From: Haloplasma contractile SSD-17B
GTDB taxonomy: Bacteria; Bacillota_I; Bacilli_A; Haloplasmatales; Haloplasmataceae
Assembly (NCBI RefSeq): GCF_000215935.2
Contig: NZ_AFNU02000001.1
Span: 62,001-126,000 of the forward strand
Direction: 5' to 3'
Length of the DNA: 64,000 nucleotides
Shown: piece by piece, positions 7,747 through 19,169 of the stretch
Layout of the letters: each line of letters starts with the position of its first letter
Position numbering within the stretch: the first letter of the stretch is position 1
The notes under the pieces: generated by a model
The model's database searches: none
The model's input: only the letters and a program-made list of their open reading frames with translations
What the model was told of the DNA's origin: nothing
Translations under genes and position numbers: made by a program

Positions 7747-10185
7747 ATGGCATTTGATCATAAGGGAATTCAAACTAAATGGCAAAGATATTGGCAAGAA
7801 CATAAAACATTTAAGACGTGTAATGACAATGAAAAACCTAAATTTTACGCACTTGATATGTTTCCATATCCGTCAGGAGCAGGTCTACATGTAGGACATC
7901 CGGAAGGATACACAGCAACAGATATAATATCAAGAATGAAGCGTATGCAAGGATTTAATGTTTTACATCCGATGGGATGGGACGCGTTTGGTTTACCTGC
8001 TGAACAATATGCAATCAATACAGGTAATGATCCACGCGAATTCACGTACAAGAACATTGATAACTTTAGACGACAGATTCAGTCATTAGGGCTTTCATAT
8101 GATTGGGACCGTGAAGTGAATACGACGGATCCAAAGTTTTATAAAAATACTCAATGGATTTTTACAAAGCTATACAATATGGGATTAGCTGAAATCAAGG
8201 ATATTGAAGTAAATTGGTGTGAAGAGTTAGGTACTGTACTTGCGAATGAAGAAGTACTAAATGAAGATGGAAAAATGGTCAGTGAGCGCGGCGGATTCCC
8301 TGTCATCAAAAAACCAATGAAGCAATGGGTATTAAAAATTACTAAGTATGCTGACCGTTTACTAGAAGATTTAGAAGAACTTGATTGGCCAGAAAGTATT
8401 AAAGAAATGCAACGCAACTGGATTGGACGTAGTGAAGGTGCAAAGATTAAAATTGATGTGAATGATTCAAATGATTCATTTGAAGTCTTTACAACAAGAC
8501 CAGATACAATATTCGGTATGACTTATTGCGTATTGTCACCTGAACATGCTCTAGTGTCTAAAATCACGACAGATGAACAAAAAGAACAAGTAGAAGACTA
8601 TATTGTAAAATCAAAAGCTAAAAGTGATTTAGAGCGAACGGAACTAAATAAGGAAAAGACGGGTGTCTTTACCGGAACTTATGCACTTCATCCAATTACA
8701 GATCAACAGATACCAATTTGGATTGGAGATTATGTGTTAGCAAGTTATGGAACAGGTGCAGTTATGGCAGTTCCTGGTCATGATGAGCGCGATTATGAGT
8801 TTGCGAAGAAATATGAACTCCCTATAAAGTCAATCATTGATGCAGATATTAGTGAAGCAGCCTTTACGGGTGATGGTGTTCATATCGAATCAGACTTTGT
8901 AAATGGTATGCTTAATGAAGAAGCAAAGACAGCTGTAATCGATTGGCTAGTAAAGCATAAAAAAGGGACTAAACATGTAAATTATAAATTAAGAGATTGG
9001 CTATTCTCTAGACAACGTTTTTGGGGTGAACCATTCCCTGTTATTCATTGGGAAGATGGTACCATCTCAGTACTTGATGAGAATGAATTGCCACTAGAAT
9101 TACCTGTTATGGATGACATTAAGCCATCAGGAACAGGAGAGAGTCCATTAGCGAATGCAGGTGACTGGTTAGAAGTCGTGCGTGACGACGGAGTAAAAGG
9201 GCGACGTGAAACGAATACGATGCCACAATGGGCTGGAAGCTGTTGGTATTATATTGCGTATATTCTAAAACAGGATAATGGTGATTATATTCCATTAAAC
9301 AGTGATAGAGCTATAGAGGCAATTAGGGAATGGATGCCAGTAGATCTTTATATAGGTGGAGCGGAGCATGCTGTACTTCACTTGTTATACGCTAGATTCT
9401 GGCATAAAGTATTGTATGATGCAGGAATTGTAGCGACAAAAGAGCCATTCCATAAATTATTCAATCAAGGGATGATTCTAGGAGAAAACAATGAAAAGAT
9501 GTCTAAATCCAAAGGAAATGTAGTAAATCCTGATGAAATAGTCGAATCAGATGGTGCAGATACATTAAGATTATACGAGATGTTTATGGGGCCGCTTGAA
9601 GCTTCAATTGCATGGTCATCAGAAGGCGTACATGGTGCTCGCCGTTTCTTAGATCGTGTTTGGCGTTTATATGTTAATGAAGATGGATCACGATCTGAAA
9701 AAATTGTAACAGATAATAATGGAGAGCTTGATAAAACGTATCACCAAACGGTAAAAAAGGTAACAGAAGATTACGAGCGTTTAGCGTTTAACACAGCAAT
9801 ATCGCAATTAATGGTATTTATCAATGATGCATATAAGGCAAGTTCTATTCCGTTAATTTACGCAGAAGGGTTTGTAAAACTTCTTAATCCAATTGCGCCT
9901 CACATGACAGAGGAACTATATGAAATACTTGGTCATGAAGGCACGATTACATATGAAGCATGGCCAACTTACGATGAATCAAAATTAATTGAAGATGAAA
10001 TTGAAATTGTTGTTCAGGTTAATGGAAAAGTGCGTGATCGCATGATGGTAAGTCGTGAAATAAGCAAAGAGGATTTAGAAGAAAAGGCAAAGAGTGCTTT
10101 GAATGTGCAGAAACATATTGAAGGAAAAACAATTCGAAAAGTGATTGTAGTTCCTAAGAAATTAGTAAATATAGTAGCAAACTAA
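7747..10185 (+). CDS. leuS: Leucyl-tRNA synthetase
   Basis: Class I aminoacyl-tRNA synthetase that charges tRNA-Leu in the cytoplasm. The 812-residue protein has the HIGH-type motif in [15 protein letters not shown] near residue 40-55 and the KMSKS loop in [12 protein letters not shown] near 580. The inserted CP1 editing domain includes [14 protein letters not shown] and [15 protein letters not shown], whose Thr/Asp residues serve hydrolytic proofreading. A C-terminal tRNA-binding extension ends in [18 protein letters not shown] at 7738 is in frame, but the ATG at 7747 sits correctly after AAAAGGAG. Expression is controlled by the upstream leucine T-box and ends at a strong terminator. Confidence 0.97.
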   Translation: MAFDHKGIQTKWQRYWQEHKTFKTCNDNEKPKFYALDMFPYPSGAGLHVGHPEGYTATDIISRMKRMQGFNVLHPMGWDAFGLPAEQYAINTGNDPREFTYKNIDNFRRQIQSLGLSYDWDREVNTTDPKFYKNTQWIFTKLYNMGLAEIKDIEVNWCEELGTVLANEEVLNEDGKMVSERGGFPVIKKPMKQWVLKITKYADRLLEDLEELDWPESIKEMQRNWIGRSEGAKIKIDVNDSNDSFEVFTTRPDTIFGMTYCVLSPEHALVSKITTDEQKEQVEDYIVKSKAKSDLERTELNKEKTGVFTGTYALHPITDQQIPIWIGDYVLASYGTGAVMAVPGHDERDYEFAKKYELPIKSIIDADISEAAFTGDGVHIESDFVNGMLNEEAKTAVIDWLVKHKKGTKHVNYKLRDWLFSRQRFWGEPFPVIHWEDGTISVLDENELPLELPVMDDIKPSGTGESPLANAGDWLEVVRDDGVKGRRETNTMPQWAGSCWYYIAYILKQDNGDYIPLNSDRAIEAIREWMPVDLYIGGAEHAVLHLLYARFWHKVLYDAGIVATKEPFHKLFNQGMILGENNEKMSKSKGNVVNPDEIVESDGADTLRLYEMFMGPLEASIAWSSEGVHGARRFLDRVWRLYVNEDGSRSEKIVTDNNGELDKTYHQTVKKVTEDYERLAFNTAISQLMVFINDAYKASSIPLIYAEGFVKLLNPIAPHMTEELYEILGHEGTITYEAWPTYDESKLIEDEIEIVVQVNGKVRDRMMVSREISKEDLEEKAKSALNVQKHIEGKTIRKVIVVPKKLVNIVAN

Positions 10186-10217
10186 GTTTCATTTTTACCA
10201 AATAGAAAAATCAAAGA

Positions 10218-10251
10218 AACTTCCCACTACAGTTTTCGTGGGAAGTTTTTT
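10218..10251 (+). terminator. Terminator after leuS
   Basis: A 10-bp perfect stem (10218-10227 with 10238-10247) is followed by a T run. Confidence 0.9.
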
Positions 10252-10353
10252 AATTTTTTAATGAACGAAATCTATGTAAGGGTTTTATATTTAGGAGATG
10301 TAGTACAACAAAGACTTTTTTATAAAAAATAACTTAAATCACTGGTTGAATTA

Positions 10354-10362
10354 TGCTATAAT
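10354..10362 (+). promoter_or_regulatory. Extended -10 promoter for the activase gene
   Basis: TGCTATAAT matches the extended -10 form (TGn plus TATAAT). A TTGAAT at 10346-10351 is too close to serve as a normal -35, so recognition would rely on the TG element. It lies about 85 bases before the gene start. Confidence 0.55.
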
Positions 10363-10446
10363 AATACTGTTAATCTTTAGCAAATATGGATTATATTGTA
10401 TATAAAATAATTAGGGAACTATAGATCTAAGTAGGGGATGATTAAT

Positions 10447-13400
10447 ATGAAGGCATTATTTCATATCGGTATTGATGTAGGTTCGACAACAGTTAAAGTG
10501 ATTGTACTTGATCGTAAACTAAATATGGTCTTTAAACGATATAAAAGACATTATTCTGAGATCAAAGAAACGATTGCATCAATCTTAAATGAGGCTTATA
10601 AGGATTTTAAAAATAAAGAAGTATCGGTTACGATTACAGGATCAGGCGGCATGGCACTAGCTAAAAGTTTAGACGTTAACTTTGTTCAGGAAGTCATTGC
10701 AAGTACAAAGGCACTTCAAGACTACCATCCTGAAACGGACGTCGCCATCGAACTAGGTGGAGAAGACGCGAAGATTATCTATTTAAAAGATGGTCTCGAT
10801 CAACGTATGAACGGAACGTGTGCTGGAGGAACTGGTTCTTTTATCGATCAAATGGCATCGCTTTTAAAGACCGATGCTAAAGGGTTAAATGAATTGGCTA
10901 AAGACTATAAGAATATCTATCCAATTGCTGCAAGATGTGGTGTTTTTGCAAAAACAGACGTACAACCATTACTTAATGAGGGTGCTAGTAAGGAAGACAT
11001 TGCAATCTCAGTCCTCCAAGCAGTTGTTATACAAACGATAAGTGGACTTGCTTGTGGAAGGCCGATTAAAGGAAATGTAGCCTTTTTAGGAGGACCACTT
11101 TATTTCTTATCAGAACTTAGAAAACGATTCATTAACGTATTATCACTTGAAGACCATGAAGTGATTTTTCCAGAACACTCTCAGTTGTTCATTGCTAAAG
11201 GGGCTGCTCTTAACTCTGTTGATACAAAACCAGTGTTATTTAATGATTTAGTCAATCAAATCGGTGAAATTGAGGTAATCTCAAACGAAGAAACAAATCG
11301 GAGTCGACCATTGTTTAAAAATGAGGATGAGTTTAAAGCGTTCAACGAGCGCCATAAAAAACACCGTGTAAAACGTCGTCCTCTTACACAGCATACAGGA
11401 CCTTGTTTTTTAGGGATTGATGCAGGTTCAACGACAACGAAGGCTTGTCTAATTGATCCTCATGGTGTAGTCCTTCATACGCACTATGGAAGTAACGAAG
11501 GAAAACCACTAGAATCAACAATTAAATTAGTAAAGGAATTATATGAAAAACTTCCTGTGGATGCCACTATAAACAATGCAGCCGTTACAGGATATGGTGA
11601 ATCTTTATTGAAGAAGGCTCTTAACATTGATATAGGAGAAATTGAGACGGTAGCTCATTATAAAGCAGCAGAATTTTTCTGTCCTGGTGTTGATTTCATA
11701 TTAGATATCGGTGGTCAAGACATGAAGTGTCTTAAAGTTAAGGATGGTGTAATCGATAGTATACTTTTAAACGAAGCCTGCTCATCTGGATGTGGTTCAT
11801 TTTTAGAGACATTTTCAAAATCATTAGGACTCGAAATCGAAGCATTTGCAGACGCTGCATTATCTGCGAAGAAACCAATGGACTTAGGTTCACGTTGTAC
11901 AGTGTTTATGAATTCGCGTGTTAAACAAGCTCAAAAAGAAGGCGCAACTGTTGGTGAGATATCTGCAGGATTATCGTACTCAGTTATAAAAAATGCCTTG
12001 TTCAAGGTCATAAAAGCAAGAAATCCTAAAGATTTAGGTGAAAAAATCGTCGTTCAAGGTGGGACTTTCTACAATGATGCAGTTTTAAGAAGCTTTGAAT
12101 TGTTATCAGAACGCGAGGCAATTAGGCCAGATATCGCAGGAATTATGGGGGCCTTTGGTGCCGCCCTTATAGCAAAAGAACGTGCTAATGAAGCTTGTAA
12201 ATCAACTTTGTTATCATTCGCTGAACTTGATTCATTTACAATTAAAACTAATATGTCGAGATGTCGACTTTGTTCGAATAACTGTTTATTAACGATTAAT
12301 ACGTTTGGTAATAAGGAGAAATATATTTCAGGAAACCGATGTGAGCGCGGTGCTGGTAAAGTAAAAAATGAACATGGATTACCAAATTTATATGACTATA
12401 AGTATAATAAACTATTCTCTTACGAGTCATTACCTCTTGAAAAAGCACCTAGAGGTGTAATCGGTATTCCGCGCGTTTTAAACCTTTATGATAATTTCCC
12501 GTTCTGGCACTCATTTTTCACTAAATTAGGATTTAGAGTGGAATTATCAGAACGTTCATCAAAAACGTTATATGAAAAAGGGATTGAATCGATTCCTTCA
12601 GAGTCAGTTTGTTACCCTGGTAAACTTGTACATGGTCACATTATGAGCCTGATTGAAAAAGGGATTAAGACGATTTTTTATCCATCCATCACACATGAAA
12701 TAAAAGAAGATGAAGAAGCAGATAATCACTTTAACTGTCCGATTGTTCAGTCGTACCCTGAGGTAATTAAGAATAATGTTGATGAATTAAAAACGCAGAA
12801 CATTAATTATTTACATCCATTCTTACCATTTAATGAAAAGGATAAATTGGCGAAACGACTTTATGAAGAGTTGAGACAATTTAATATCAGTAAAAAAGAA
12901 ATTAAAGATGCAGTTATGTGTGCTTGGTCTAATCTTGAATTGTTTAAAGAAGATATGAGACAACAAGGGGAACAAACCTTAGCATATATTAATAAACATA
13001 ATAAAAAGGCAATTATATTAGCGGGTAGACCTTATCACATAGACCCAGAAATACACCATGGAATTCCTGAAATGATTAATACACTAGGTATGGCGGTTCT
13101 TACTGAAGACTCGGTCGCACATCTGAATTTAGTTAAGCGTCCACTTCGTGTAGTAGATCAATGGTCGTATCATACACGTCTTTATAATGCTGCAAGCTTC
13201 GCTTCTACTAGACAGGATGTCGAACTTGTCCAGTTAAATTCATTTGGTTGTGGATTAGATGCAGTTACGACGGATCAAGTTGAAGAAATATTAAGTGAAA
13301 AGTCTAAAATATATACAACGTTAAAAATGGATGAAGGAAATAACTTAGGTGCTGCAAGAATTCGTATACGTTCACTGAAGGCAGCCCTTAAAGAACGAAG

Positions 13401-14745
13401 TCGAAATCAAGCCGAGCTAAAAGAGGTCGACTTAGGCTATCAAAAAAATATGTTTACAAAAGAGATGAAGTCAAGACATACGATTTTAGCACCGCAAATG
13501 TCACCGATTCATTTTGAACTGGTAGAGGAGGCTTTTAATTTAGAAGGATATAATCTTAAAGTGCTTCCGTCAAGGGATAATAAGGCAATCGATGAAGGAT
13601 TAAAATATGTCAATAATGATGCCTGTTACCCAGCTATCATAGTAGTAGGACAATTAATTGAGGCTCTGAAATCAGGTGACTATGATCCGAATAATACGTC
13701 TGTCATTATTACACAAACCGGTGGTGGATGTCGTGCTACCAACTATGTTGCATTTTTGAAAAAAGGATTAAAAGATGCTGGGTTTAAACAAGTACCTATC
13801 ATCTCATTAAATGCAAGCGGTCTAGAAAAACATCCGGGATTTGAACTATCCTACAAGTTGGCTAAACGCTCATTAATGGCTCTTGTGTATGGTGATTTAC
13901 TAATGAAAGTTCTATATCGAGTCAGACCGTATGAACTTGTGGAGGGCTCAGCAGATTTACTTTATAAAAAGTGGAACAACATGTGTAAACGGACGTTAGA
14001 GGCTTGTAATAGAAAAGAATTTAAATATACGATCAATGCAATTGTTAGCGATTTTGATACCTTGCCAATTACAGATGAACGAAAACCTAAGGTTGGTTTA
14101 GTAGGAGAAATATTAGTAAAATTTCACCCTACAGCAAATAATGAAGTTGTTAAAGTTGTAGAATCAGAAGGTGCTGAGGCTGTTATGCCTGACCTAACGG
14201 ACTTCTTTTTATATGGATTCTACGGTTCTAACTTTAATTATCGATATACTATTGGTAAAAAGAAAAATCAGATTTATTCAAATTTAGCAATTAAATACAT
14301 CGATTATTTTAGAAGGCCTTATAGAAAAGCGATTGAAACTAGTAAACGCTTCTTACCTGTTAAGTCTATTAAAGAGATTGCTGAAGGGGCATCTAAGGTG
14401 CTCTCAATCGGTCATCAAACTGGGGAAGGTTGGTTTTTAACTGGTGAAATGGTAGAACTAATCGAGAATGATGTGAAAAATATTATCTGTATGCAGCCAT
14501 TTGCTTGCCTACCTAATCACGTAACAGGAAAAGGAATGGTTAAAGAATTAAAACGACAATACAGGGGAGCAAACATAGTTGCAATTGATTACGATCCTGG
14601 AGCTAGTGAAGTCAATCAACTTAATCGTATCAAACTGATGCTATCGTCTGCCTTTGATGATTTACAAAATTCTAAAGTAATAAATGAAGAGGAAGCGGTT
14701 GATACAAATAAAGAATATCTTGGAGATGCAATTGAAAGTTATTGA
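10447..14745 (+). CDS. Giant acyl-CoA dehydratase activase-related protein (two BadF/BadG domains plus HgdB-like region)
   Basis: The 1432-residue protein contains two ATPase domains of the BadF/BadG/BcrA/BcrD family. The first opens with [11 protein letters not shown] and has CAGGTGSF (Cys125) and AARCGVF (Cys164). The second starts near residue 320 with [12 protein letters not shown] and has CSSGCGSF and GSRCTVF. These cysteine pairs correspond to those that hold the [4Fe-4S] cluster in HgdC-type activators. The C-terminal half resembles the DUF2229 / 2-hydroxyglutaryl-CoA dehydratase subunit region, with cysteines in [19 protein letters not shown] and QPFACLPNH. Fused forms of this type are known in anaerobic Firmicutes, but their substrate is not established. 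The start at 10447 is preferred to the ATG at 10438, which sits on the SD itself. It stands alone between a promoter and a terminator, with no separate dehydratase subunits beside it. Confidence 0.85.
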   Translation: MKALFHIGIDVGSTTVKVIVLDRKLNMVFKRYKRHYSEIKETIASILNEAYKDFKNKEVSVTITGSGGMALAKSLDVNFVQEVIASTKALQDYHPETDVAIELGGEDAKIIYLKDGLDQRMNGTCAGGTGSFIDQMASLLKTDAKGLNELAKDYKNIYPIAARCGVFAKTDVQPLLNEGASKEDIAISVLQAVVIQTISGLACGRPIKGNVAFLGGPLYFLSELRKRFINVLSLEDHEVIFPEHSQLFIAKGAALNSVDTKPVLFNDLVNQIGEIEVISNEETNRSRPLFKNEDEFKAFNERHKKHRVKRRPLTQHTGPCFLGIDAGSTTTKACLIDPHGVVLHTHYGSNEGKPLESTIKLVKELYEKLPVDATINNAAVTGYGESLLKKALNIDIGEIETVAHYKAAEFFCPGVDFILDIGGQDMKCLKVKDGVIDSILLNEACSSGCGSFLETFSKSLGLEIEAFADAALSAKKPMDLGSRCTVFMNSRVKQAQKEGATVGEISAGLSYSVIKNALFKVIKARNPKDLGEKIVVQGGTFYNDAVLRSFELLSEREAIRPDIAGIMGAFGAALIAKERANEACKSTLLSFAELDSFTIKTNMSRCRLCSNNCLLTINTFGNKEKYISGNRCERGAGKVKNEHGLPNLYDYKYNKLFSYESLPLEKAPRGVIGIPRVLNLYDNFPFWHSFFTKLGFRVELSERSSKTLYEKGIESIPSESVCYPGKLVHGHIMSLIEKGIKTIFYPSITHEIKEDEEADNHFNCPIVQSYPEVIKNNVDELKTQNINYLHPFLPFNEKDKLAKRLYEELRQFNISKKEIKDAVMCAWSNLELFKEDMRQQGEQTLAYINKHNKKAIILAGRPYHIDPEIHHGIPEMINTLGMAVLTEDSVAHLNLVKRPLRVVDQWSYHTRLYNAASFASTRQDVELVQLNSFGCGLDAVTTDQVEEILSEKSKIYTTLKMDEGNNLGAARIRIRSLKAALKERSRNQAELKEVDLGYQKNMFTKEMKSRHTILAPQMSPIHFELVEEAFNLEGYNLKVLPSRDNKAIDEGLKYVNNDACYPAIIVVGQLIEALKSGDYDPNNTSVIITQTGGGCRATNYVAFLKKGLKDAGFKQVPIISLNASGLEKHPGFELSYKLAKRSLMALVYGDLLMKVLYRVRPYELVEGSADLLYKKWNNMCKRTLEACNRKEFKYTINAIVSDFDTLPITDERKPKVGLVGEILVKFHPTANNEVVKVVESEGAEAVMPDLTDFFLYGFYGSNFNYRYTIGKKKNQIYSNLAIKYIDYFRRPYRKAIETSKRFLPVKSIKEIAEGASKVLSIGHQTGEGWFLTGEMVELIENDVKNIICMQPFACLPNHVTGKGMVKELKRQYRGANIVAIDYDPGASEVNQLNRIKLMLSSAFDDLQNSKVINEEEAVDTNKEYLGDAIESY

Positions 14746-14776
14746 TTGTTGATCCTAACCGTATAACTAAGCGAGT

Positions 14777-14805
14777 AAAGACCCAAGAGATTTGGGTCTT
14801 TTTTA
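14777..14805 (+). terminator. Terminator after the activase gene
   Basis: A 10-bp stem (14777-14786 with 14792-14801), a five-base loop GAGAT and a T run. Confidence 0.9.
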
Positions 14806-14975
14806 GATTATAGGTCGTGATTACATCCAGGTGCACATAGCAGTGTATTTCCTAAAGTGTATAATCCAAATTAGCATATTTAAATTCGATGATGAATAGG
14901 TATTAGTATGTAAAATTTTGTCAAGAACTTTAATAATAGAATGTTGTAGGAATGACTTTATTTTAATTAAAATTG

Positions 14976-14984
14976 TGATATAAT
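14976..14984 (+). promoter_or_regulatory. Extended -10 promoter for the ABC exporter gene
   Basis: TGATATAAT is an extended -10 element about 57 bases before the start codon. No good -35 is visible at 16-18 bases upstream. Confidence 0.5.
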
Positions 14985-15041
14985 TTAAACATCAGAATTT
15001 ATCGAAACGTTTAGATTAATTTACATTGAGGAGAGTAAAGT

Positions 15042-16847
15042 ATGTTTACTGAGGACATTAGAAAAAAACAATTTGAAGATTTTCAAAAAAATTATCATGA
15101 ATATAAGAATCGTCCGTTTAAAATGTTGCTGTTTTTATATAAAGGTCATTTCGGAAAACTATTGGGGTCATTAATTTTTTACATTATAAAAAGCTCACCA
15201 TTATGGATTATACCGCTTATTACAGCGAATGTGATTAACTTTGCAACAAATGCTAGCGAAAATACCTTAGATGATCTCTGGTTTAATGCGGTTATATTAA
15301 TCGTTGTGTTGGCCCAAAATATCCCCATGCATATTTTTTATATTAAATTTATTAGTAATGCAATACGAGATGTAGAGGCAAATTTAAGAAGTACATTAGT
15401 ACGAAAACTTCAAATCCTTTCGATTTCATATCATAAAGAATTAAAGTCTGGTAAACTTCAGTCAAAAGTATTACGAGATGTAGAAGCAATAGAGATGTTA
15501 TCAAAACACATGATGATGTCGCTTATTCCTGCTATATTAAGTGGTGGAATAGCGATTGGAATTGTAATTCATAAGAGTTCAACAGTGGCATTATTTTTCT
15601 TATTTACAGTACCATTATCGGCTCTTTTAATTACTTTTTTTAGAAAACATATCAGAAAAACAAATCGCCAGTTTAGACAAGAAATTGAGGTAATGTCAGG
15701 TAAAGTATCTGAGATGGTACAGATGATCCCAATTACTCGCGCCCATGCATTAGAGGAAGAAGAAATTACTAAGATTGATCGTCAACTTGAACAAGTCAAA
15801 AACAGAGGACTAAAACTTGATTTAATGTCAGCTTATTTTGGTTCATCAAGCTGGGTGACCTTTCAACTATCCCAGGCTGTATGTTTAATCTTTACAGGCT
15901 ATTTAGCCTATAAGGGTCAAATTAAAGTAGGTGACATTGCGATGTATCAAGGTTTTTTTGGTCAAATTATTGGGCAGGTCGCTGCAATCATTAACATTTA
16001 TCCTCAACTAGCAAAGGGCTTTGAATCAATGAACTCTATTAGTGAAGTTGTACTAGCAGATGATGTTGAGGATAACCAAGGAAAACAAATAATTAGATCT
16101 GTAGAAGGAAGTTTTGAGTTTTGTAATGTTAATTTCAGCTATAATGAGTCAGAAGAACATGCAATAAAAGATTTTGATTTGAACGTAAAAAAAGGTGAAG
16201 TGATTGCGCTTGTTGGTGAATCGGGGGCAGGGAAGTCAACCATTTTAAATCTAATTATTGGATATAACAGACCAACGAATGGTCAAATACGAATTGATGG
16301 GCAAGATATGGCTAATATTGATTTAAGGACATATAGAAAATATATGTCAGTTGTTCCTCAGAATACGATTCTATTCTCAGGAACAATTCGCGATAATATT
16401 ACCTATGGTTTAGGCAATGTGAGTGACGCTCAAATTAATTCTATTATTCAGATGGCTAACTTAACTGAATTTATTGATTCATTACCTGAGGGACTAGATA
16501 CGCTTGTAAGTGAACAAGGTGGAAACTTATCAGGTGGACAAAAACAGCGTATTGCAATCGCAAGAGCCTTAATCAGAGATCCACGTATAATCATTTTAGA
16601 TGAGGCGACATCTGCTCTTGATAATGTTTCTGAGTTCAAAGTCCAAAAAGCAATGGAGGAGTTAGTAAAGGGTAGAACCACTTTCATTGTTGCTCATCGT
16701 TTATCAACAATCAGACATGCAGATCGAATCGTAGTTATGAAAGATGGGGAACTCATTGAAATAGGTAATTATAAAGAATTATTAGATCAACGAGGAGAGT
16801 TCTTTAAACTGCACAACATTCATAACATGAATAATAAACTCGATTAA
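15042..16847 (+). CDS. ABC exporter, fused permease and ATPase (type IV/multidrug-like)
   Basis: The 601-residue half-transporter has an N-terminal six-helix exporter domain (about residues 40-320) and a C-terminal ATPase. The ATPase motifs are Walker A GESGAGKST, Q-loop SVVPQNTILFSGTI, signature LSGGQKQR, Walker B IIILDEATSALD and the switch histidine in IVAHRLST. Such proteins work as homodimers or heterodimers and export drugs, lipids or peptides. No peptidase domain is present, so it is not a bacteriocin maturase-type exporter. The gene is alone in its transcription unit, which favours a homodimer. Substrate unknown. The SD GAGGAGAG precedes the ATG. Confidence 0.9.
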   Translation: MFTEDIRKKQFEDFQKNYHEYKNRPFKMLLFLYKGHFGKLLGSLIFYIIKSSPLWIIPLITANVINFATNASENTLDDLWFNAVILIVVLAQNIPMHIFYIKFISNAIRDVEANLRSTLVRKLQILSISYHKELKSGKLQSKVLRDVEAIEMLSKHMMMSLIPAILSGGIAIGIVIHKSSTVALFFLFTVPLSALLITFFRKHIRKTNRQFRQEIEVMSGKVSEMVQMIPITRAHALEEEEITKIDRQLEQVKNRGLKLDLMSAYFGSSSWVTFQLSQAVCLIFTGYLAYKGQIKVGDIAMYQGFFGQIIGQVAAIINIYPQLAKGFESMNSISEVVLADDVEDNQGKQIIRSVEGSFEFCNVNFSYNESEEHAIKDFDLNVKKGEVIALVGESGAGKSTILNLIIGYNRPTNGQIRIDGQDMANIDLRTYRKYMSVVPQNTILFSGTIRDNITYGLGNVSDAQINSIIQMANLTEFIDSLPEGLDTLVSEQGGNLSGGQKQRIAIARALIRDPRIIILDEATSALDNVSEFKVQKAMEELVKGRTTFIVAHRLSTIRHADRIVVMKDGELIEIGNYKELLDQRGEFFKLHNIHNMNNKLD

Positions 16848-16850
16848 TTA

Positions 16851-16888
16851 AAAAAAGTATTAGACTTTAGAGTTTAATACTTTTTTTT
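16851..16888 (+). terminator. Terminator after the ABC exporter gene
   Basis: A 12-bp stem starts three bases after the stop codon (16851-16862 with 16875-16886) and continues into a run of T. Confidence 0.88.
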
Positions 16889-16927
16889 AGAGCTTATTCC
16901 ATATCGAGTGTTGATATAGGAAAGACA

Positions 16928-16936
16928 TGGTATAAT
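16928..16936 (+). promoter_or_regulatory. Extended -10 promoter for the PHP gene
   Basis: TGGTATAAT matches an extended -10, about 64 bases upstream of the gene. A weak -35 (TTGATA) lies only 14 bases away. Confidence 0.5.
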
Positions 16937-16999
16937 AGTTATGAATCAATCGTATAACGATTCATGTGATTCTAATTATACAAGAGGTGGGATATAGTT

Positions 17000-17761
17000 A
17001 TGAAAATTGACTTGCATTTACATTGCAAAGAACGATCAGGATGTAGCATAGCAACTGAAATCGAACAAATTGAAGCAGCAATCGGATACGGATTAGATGG
17101 AATCGTAATCACGGACCATGATAAATTGGTGCCTAAAGAGCATTTAAAAGAGCTGAACGATAAATATGCACCATTTAAAGTCTTTGGAGGAGTTGAAGTT
17201 ACTACTGTTCCTAATGGTGATCATGTGCTGGTGATTGGTGTGACAGACGATGCCTTAGAGACTGAGGAGTGGACCTATGAACGATTATATAAGTTTGTAA
17301 AAACTCATAATGGATTTATTGCATTGTGCCATCCATACCGTTATGGGAATACAGTTAATATTGACATTGCGACGTTTGTACCAGATGCAATTGAAATTCA
17401 TTCAACGAACATAGGAGTAGACGACACACCCAGAATAGAAACACTAGCAAAAAGGCTAGGGTGTAAGCTTATTGCTAATTCAGATTCGCATCATACAAAA
17501 GACACAGGAATTTACCATAATATAATACCTGGATATCCAGATCATTTAGATGAATTAACACGCATACTCCTTGAAGCAAACATAGAAATTGGAAGAGATG
17601 AAAAACGTGTCACTTACTTTAATAAAAAAGTTAGAGAGCGTGAGTTAGTAATTAAAAAAATGATTGAAGAGGGAAAAACAGCTGAAGATTACACACGAAT
17701 AACTGGTGAATGGGATGGTAACTTTAATCGCGTATTACTTGGAAAAACATATGAAATCTAG
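17000..17761 (+). CDS. PHP-domain metal-dependent phosphoesterase
   Basis: The 253-residue protein has the polymerase-and-histidinol-phosphatase (PHP) fold. Metal ligands are visible in order: Asp-Leu-His-Leu-His (DLHLH, residues 4-8), ITDHD near 37-41, a glutamate in FGGVEVTT near 65, ALCHPYR near 110, EIHSTN and NSDSHH near 155-160. This pattern fits phosphoesterases of the YciV/TrpH type that act on nucleotides or short oligonucleotides, but the substrate cannot be fixed. The SD AGAGGTGGG precedes the ATG. Single-gene unit. No clear terminator follows. Confidence 0.85.
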   Translation: MKIDLHLHCKERSGCSIATEIEQIEAAIGYGLDGIVITDHDKLVPKEHLKELNDKYAPFKVFGGVEVTTVPNGDHVLVIGVTDDALETEEWTYERLYKFVKTHNGFIALCHPYRYGNTVNIDIATFVPDAIEIHSTNIGVDDTPRIETLAKRLGCKLIANSDSHHTKDTGIYHNIIPGYPDHLDELTRILLEANIEIGRDEKRVTYFNKKVRERELVIKKMIEEGKTAEDYTRITGEWDGNFNRVLLGKTYEI

Positions 17762-17950
17762 AGGTTTTTAATGACAACTATAAATAAGGTGGATTTCTTG
17801 GTGTTTTAATTGCAATTCTTTTTCAATGACTGGTTCATTCTTGTGTTTTTTTACTAGGTTATTATCAATTATAAATTTAAGCCCATTTTGTTTTTTCTGT
17901 ATTTATATATGAAAGATTTACCATAATATAAATATGGAGAGTGATGCAAT

Positions 17951-18925
17951 ATGAGAGTTTACTTTATTTTGGTTAGTGTGAGTTTTTTAATTGTCCTAAT
18001 AGGGATGCTACTAATTTTAGTTTGCATCTATTTTTATAATTTTGCAATTAAACGTAGTAAGAAGTCTGTATTTGATGACCTAATGAAAGAAGACGAATTA
18101 CTAACCTCTCTTTTTAATAGTCTAGGTGAGCATAAAGAATGGCTTTATCAAAACGACCCAGATCGCATTACTATTCGTTCCTTTGATGACCTAAAACTAT
18201 CTGCTAAGTTTCTAATGCATAAGAAAGAGAAAACAAATCGCATTGCAATTGTCGTTCATGGCTATGCTAGCTGTGGAGATGATTTATCTCAGGTTGCAAG
18301 ACTCTTTTATTCAAGGTACGGATTCAATGTGCTGTTACCTGACTTAAGAGGACACGGGGATAGTGATGGGCATTATATAAGCTTTGGTTGTCATGATCGC
18401 CTTGATTTGCTAAGTTGGATTGAATATATCAATAATAAGTTCTCCAATGATACTGAAATTCTATTATTTGGTGTTTCGATGGGCGCGGCAACTGTGTCAC
18501 TCGTCAGTGGTGAATCGTTGCCAAAAAATGTGAAATTGATTGTCTCGGATTGTGCATATTCTGGTGTCATTGATATATTGTCTTATCATCTTAGGAGAAG
18601 ATTTCGTTTGCCAAGTTTTCCATTACTCAATTTAACGAGTTTTATATGTAAATTAAAGGCTAAATTCTCGTTTCATGAGGGTAATGTGTATGCACAAGTC
18701 AGTAAAAGTAAAACACCTATGCTTTTTGTTCATGGTAGTAACGATCAGTTTGTTCCTACAGATATGGTGTATAAATTATATGACAGTGCTAAAGTTGACA
18801 AGGAACTTGTGATTATTGATGGTGCTGGTCATTGTGTTTCTTATTTTAAAGATTCAAGGAAATATGAAGATGCAATTGAGCGTTTTATAAAAAAATACTT
18901 TAACAACAAAAGACTAACTGGTTAA
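17951..18925 (+). CDS. Membrane-anchored alpha/beta hydrolase
   Basis: The 324-residue protein starts with a hydrophobic helix (about residues 6-30), then a soluble alpha/beta hydrolase domain similar to the B. subtilis YqkD type. The triad is visible: the nucleophile elbow GVSMGAA (Ser near 177), Asp in HGSNDQF and His in DGAGHC near the C-terminus. The oxyanion-region motif HGYASCGDD lies near residue 102. The helix could be a signal anchor that places the enzyme at the membrane. Esterase or lipase activity is inferred from the family; the substrate is unknown. The SD GGAGAGTGATG precedes the ATG, and the terminator begins inside the last codons. Confidence 0.85.
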   Translation: MRVYFILVSVSFLIVLIGMLLILVCIYFYNFAIKRSKKSVFDDLMKEDELLTSLFNSLGEHKEWLYQNDPDRITIRSFDDLKLSAKFLMHKKEKTNRIAIVVHGYASCGDDLSQVARLFYSRYGFNVLLPDLRGHGDSDGHYISFGCHDRLDLLSWIEYINNKFSNDTEILLFGVSMGAATVSLVSGESLPKNVKLIVSDCAYSGVIDILSYHLRRRFRLPSFPLLNLTSFICKLKAKFSFHEGNVYAQVSKSKTPMLFVHGSNDQFVPTDMVYKLYDSAKVDKELVIIDGAGHCVSYFKDSRKYEDAIERFIKKYFNNKRLTG

Positions 18926-18947
18926 GTGATACGGTTAGTCTTTTTTT
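18908..18947 (+). terminator. Terminator overlapping the hydrolase stop
   Basis: An 11-bp stem (18908-18918 with 18934-18944) and a T run. The left arm forms the last codons of the hydrolase gene. Confidence 0.88.
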
Positions 18948-19060
18948 AAAAGTTCCACTATTAGAGTCAGTAGTATTTGAATGGCTTTTAATAGGACTAG
19001 TATTTACTTGCAGCGCATCCATTTCTACTTTAATATTTTGCAAAGCATCCAAAAACAACA

Positions 19061-19117
19061 AAAAAATCACACGACAACCATATTCAATGAAAAAAATGGT
19101 ATATTTGTGTGATTTTT
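19061..19117 (-). terminator. Terminator after murE (minus strand)
   Basis: Arms 19062-19072 and 19107-19117 pair over 11 bases, with an inner ACCAT/ATGGT stem. On the minus strand the hairpin is followed by a T-rich run. It lies about 50 bases beyond the murE stop and could also work weakly on the plus strand. Confidence 0.75.
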
Positions 19118-19169
19118 CCAGGTATAATAATAAATTGTAAATTTATGGATAGAATAAGTGTATGATCGT

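Noticed and set aside
10260-10335. 23-codon frame between leuS and the activase gene
   Set aside because: No SD, begins in the terminator tail and ends soon after; chance frame.
17771-17809. Very short frame after the PHP gene
   Set aside because: Twelve codons without an SD or recognisable content.
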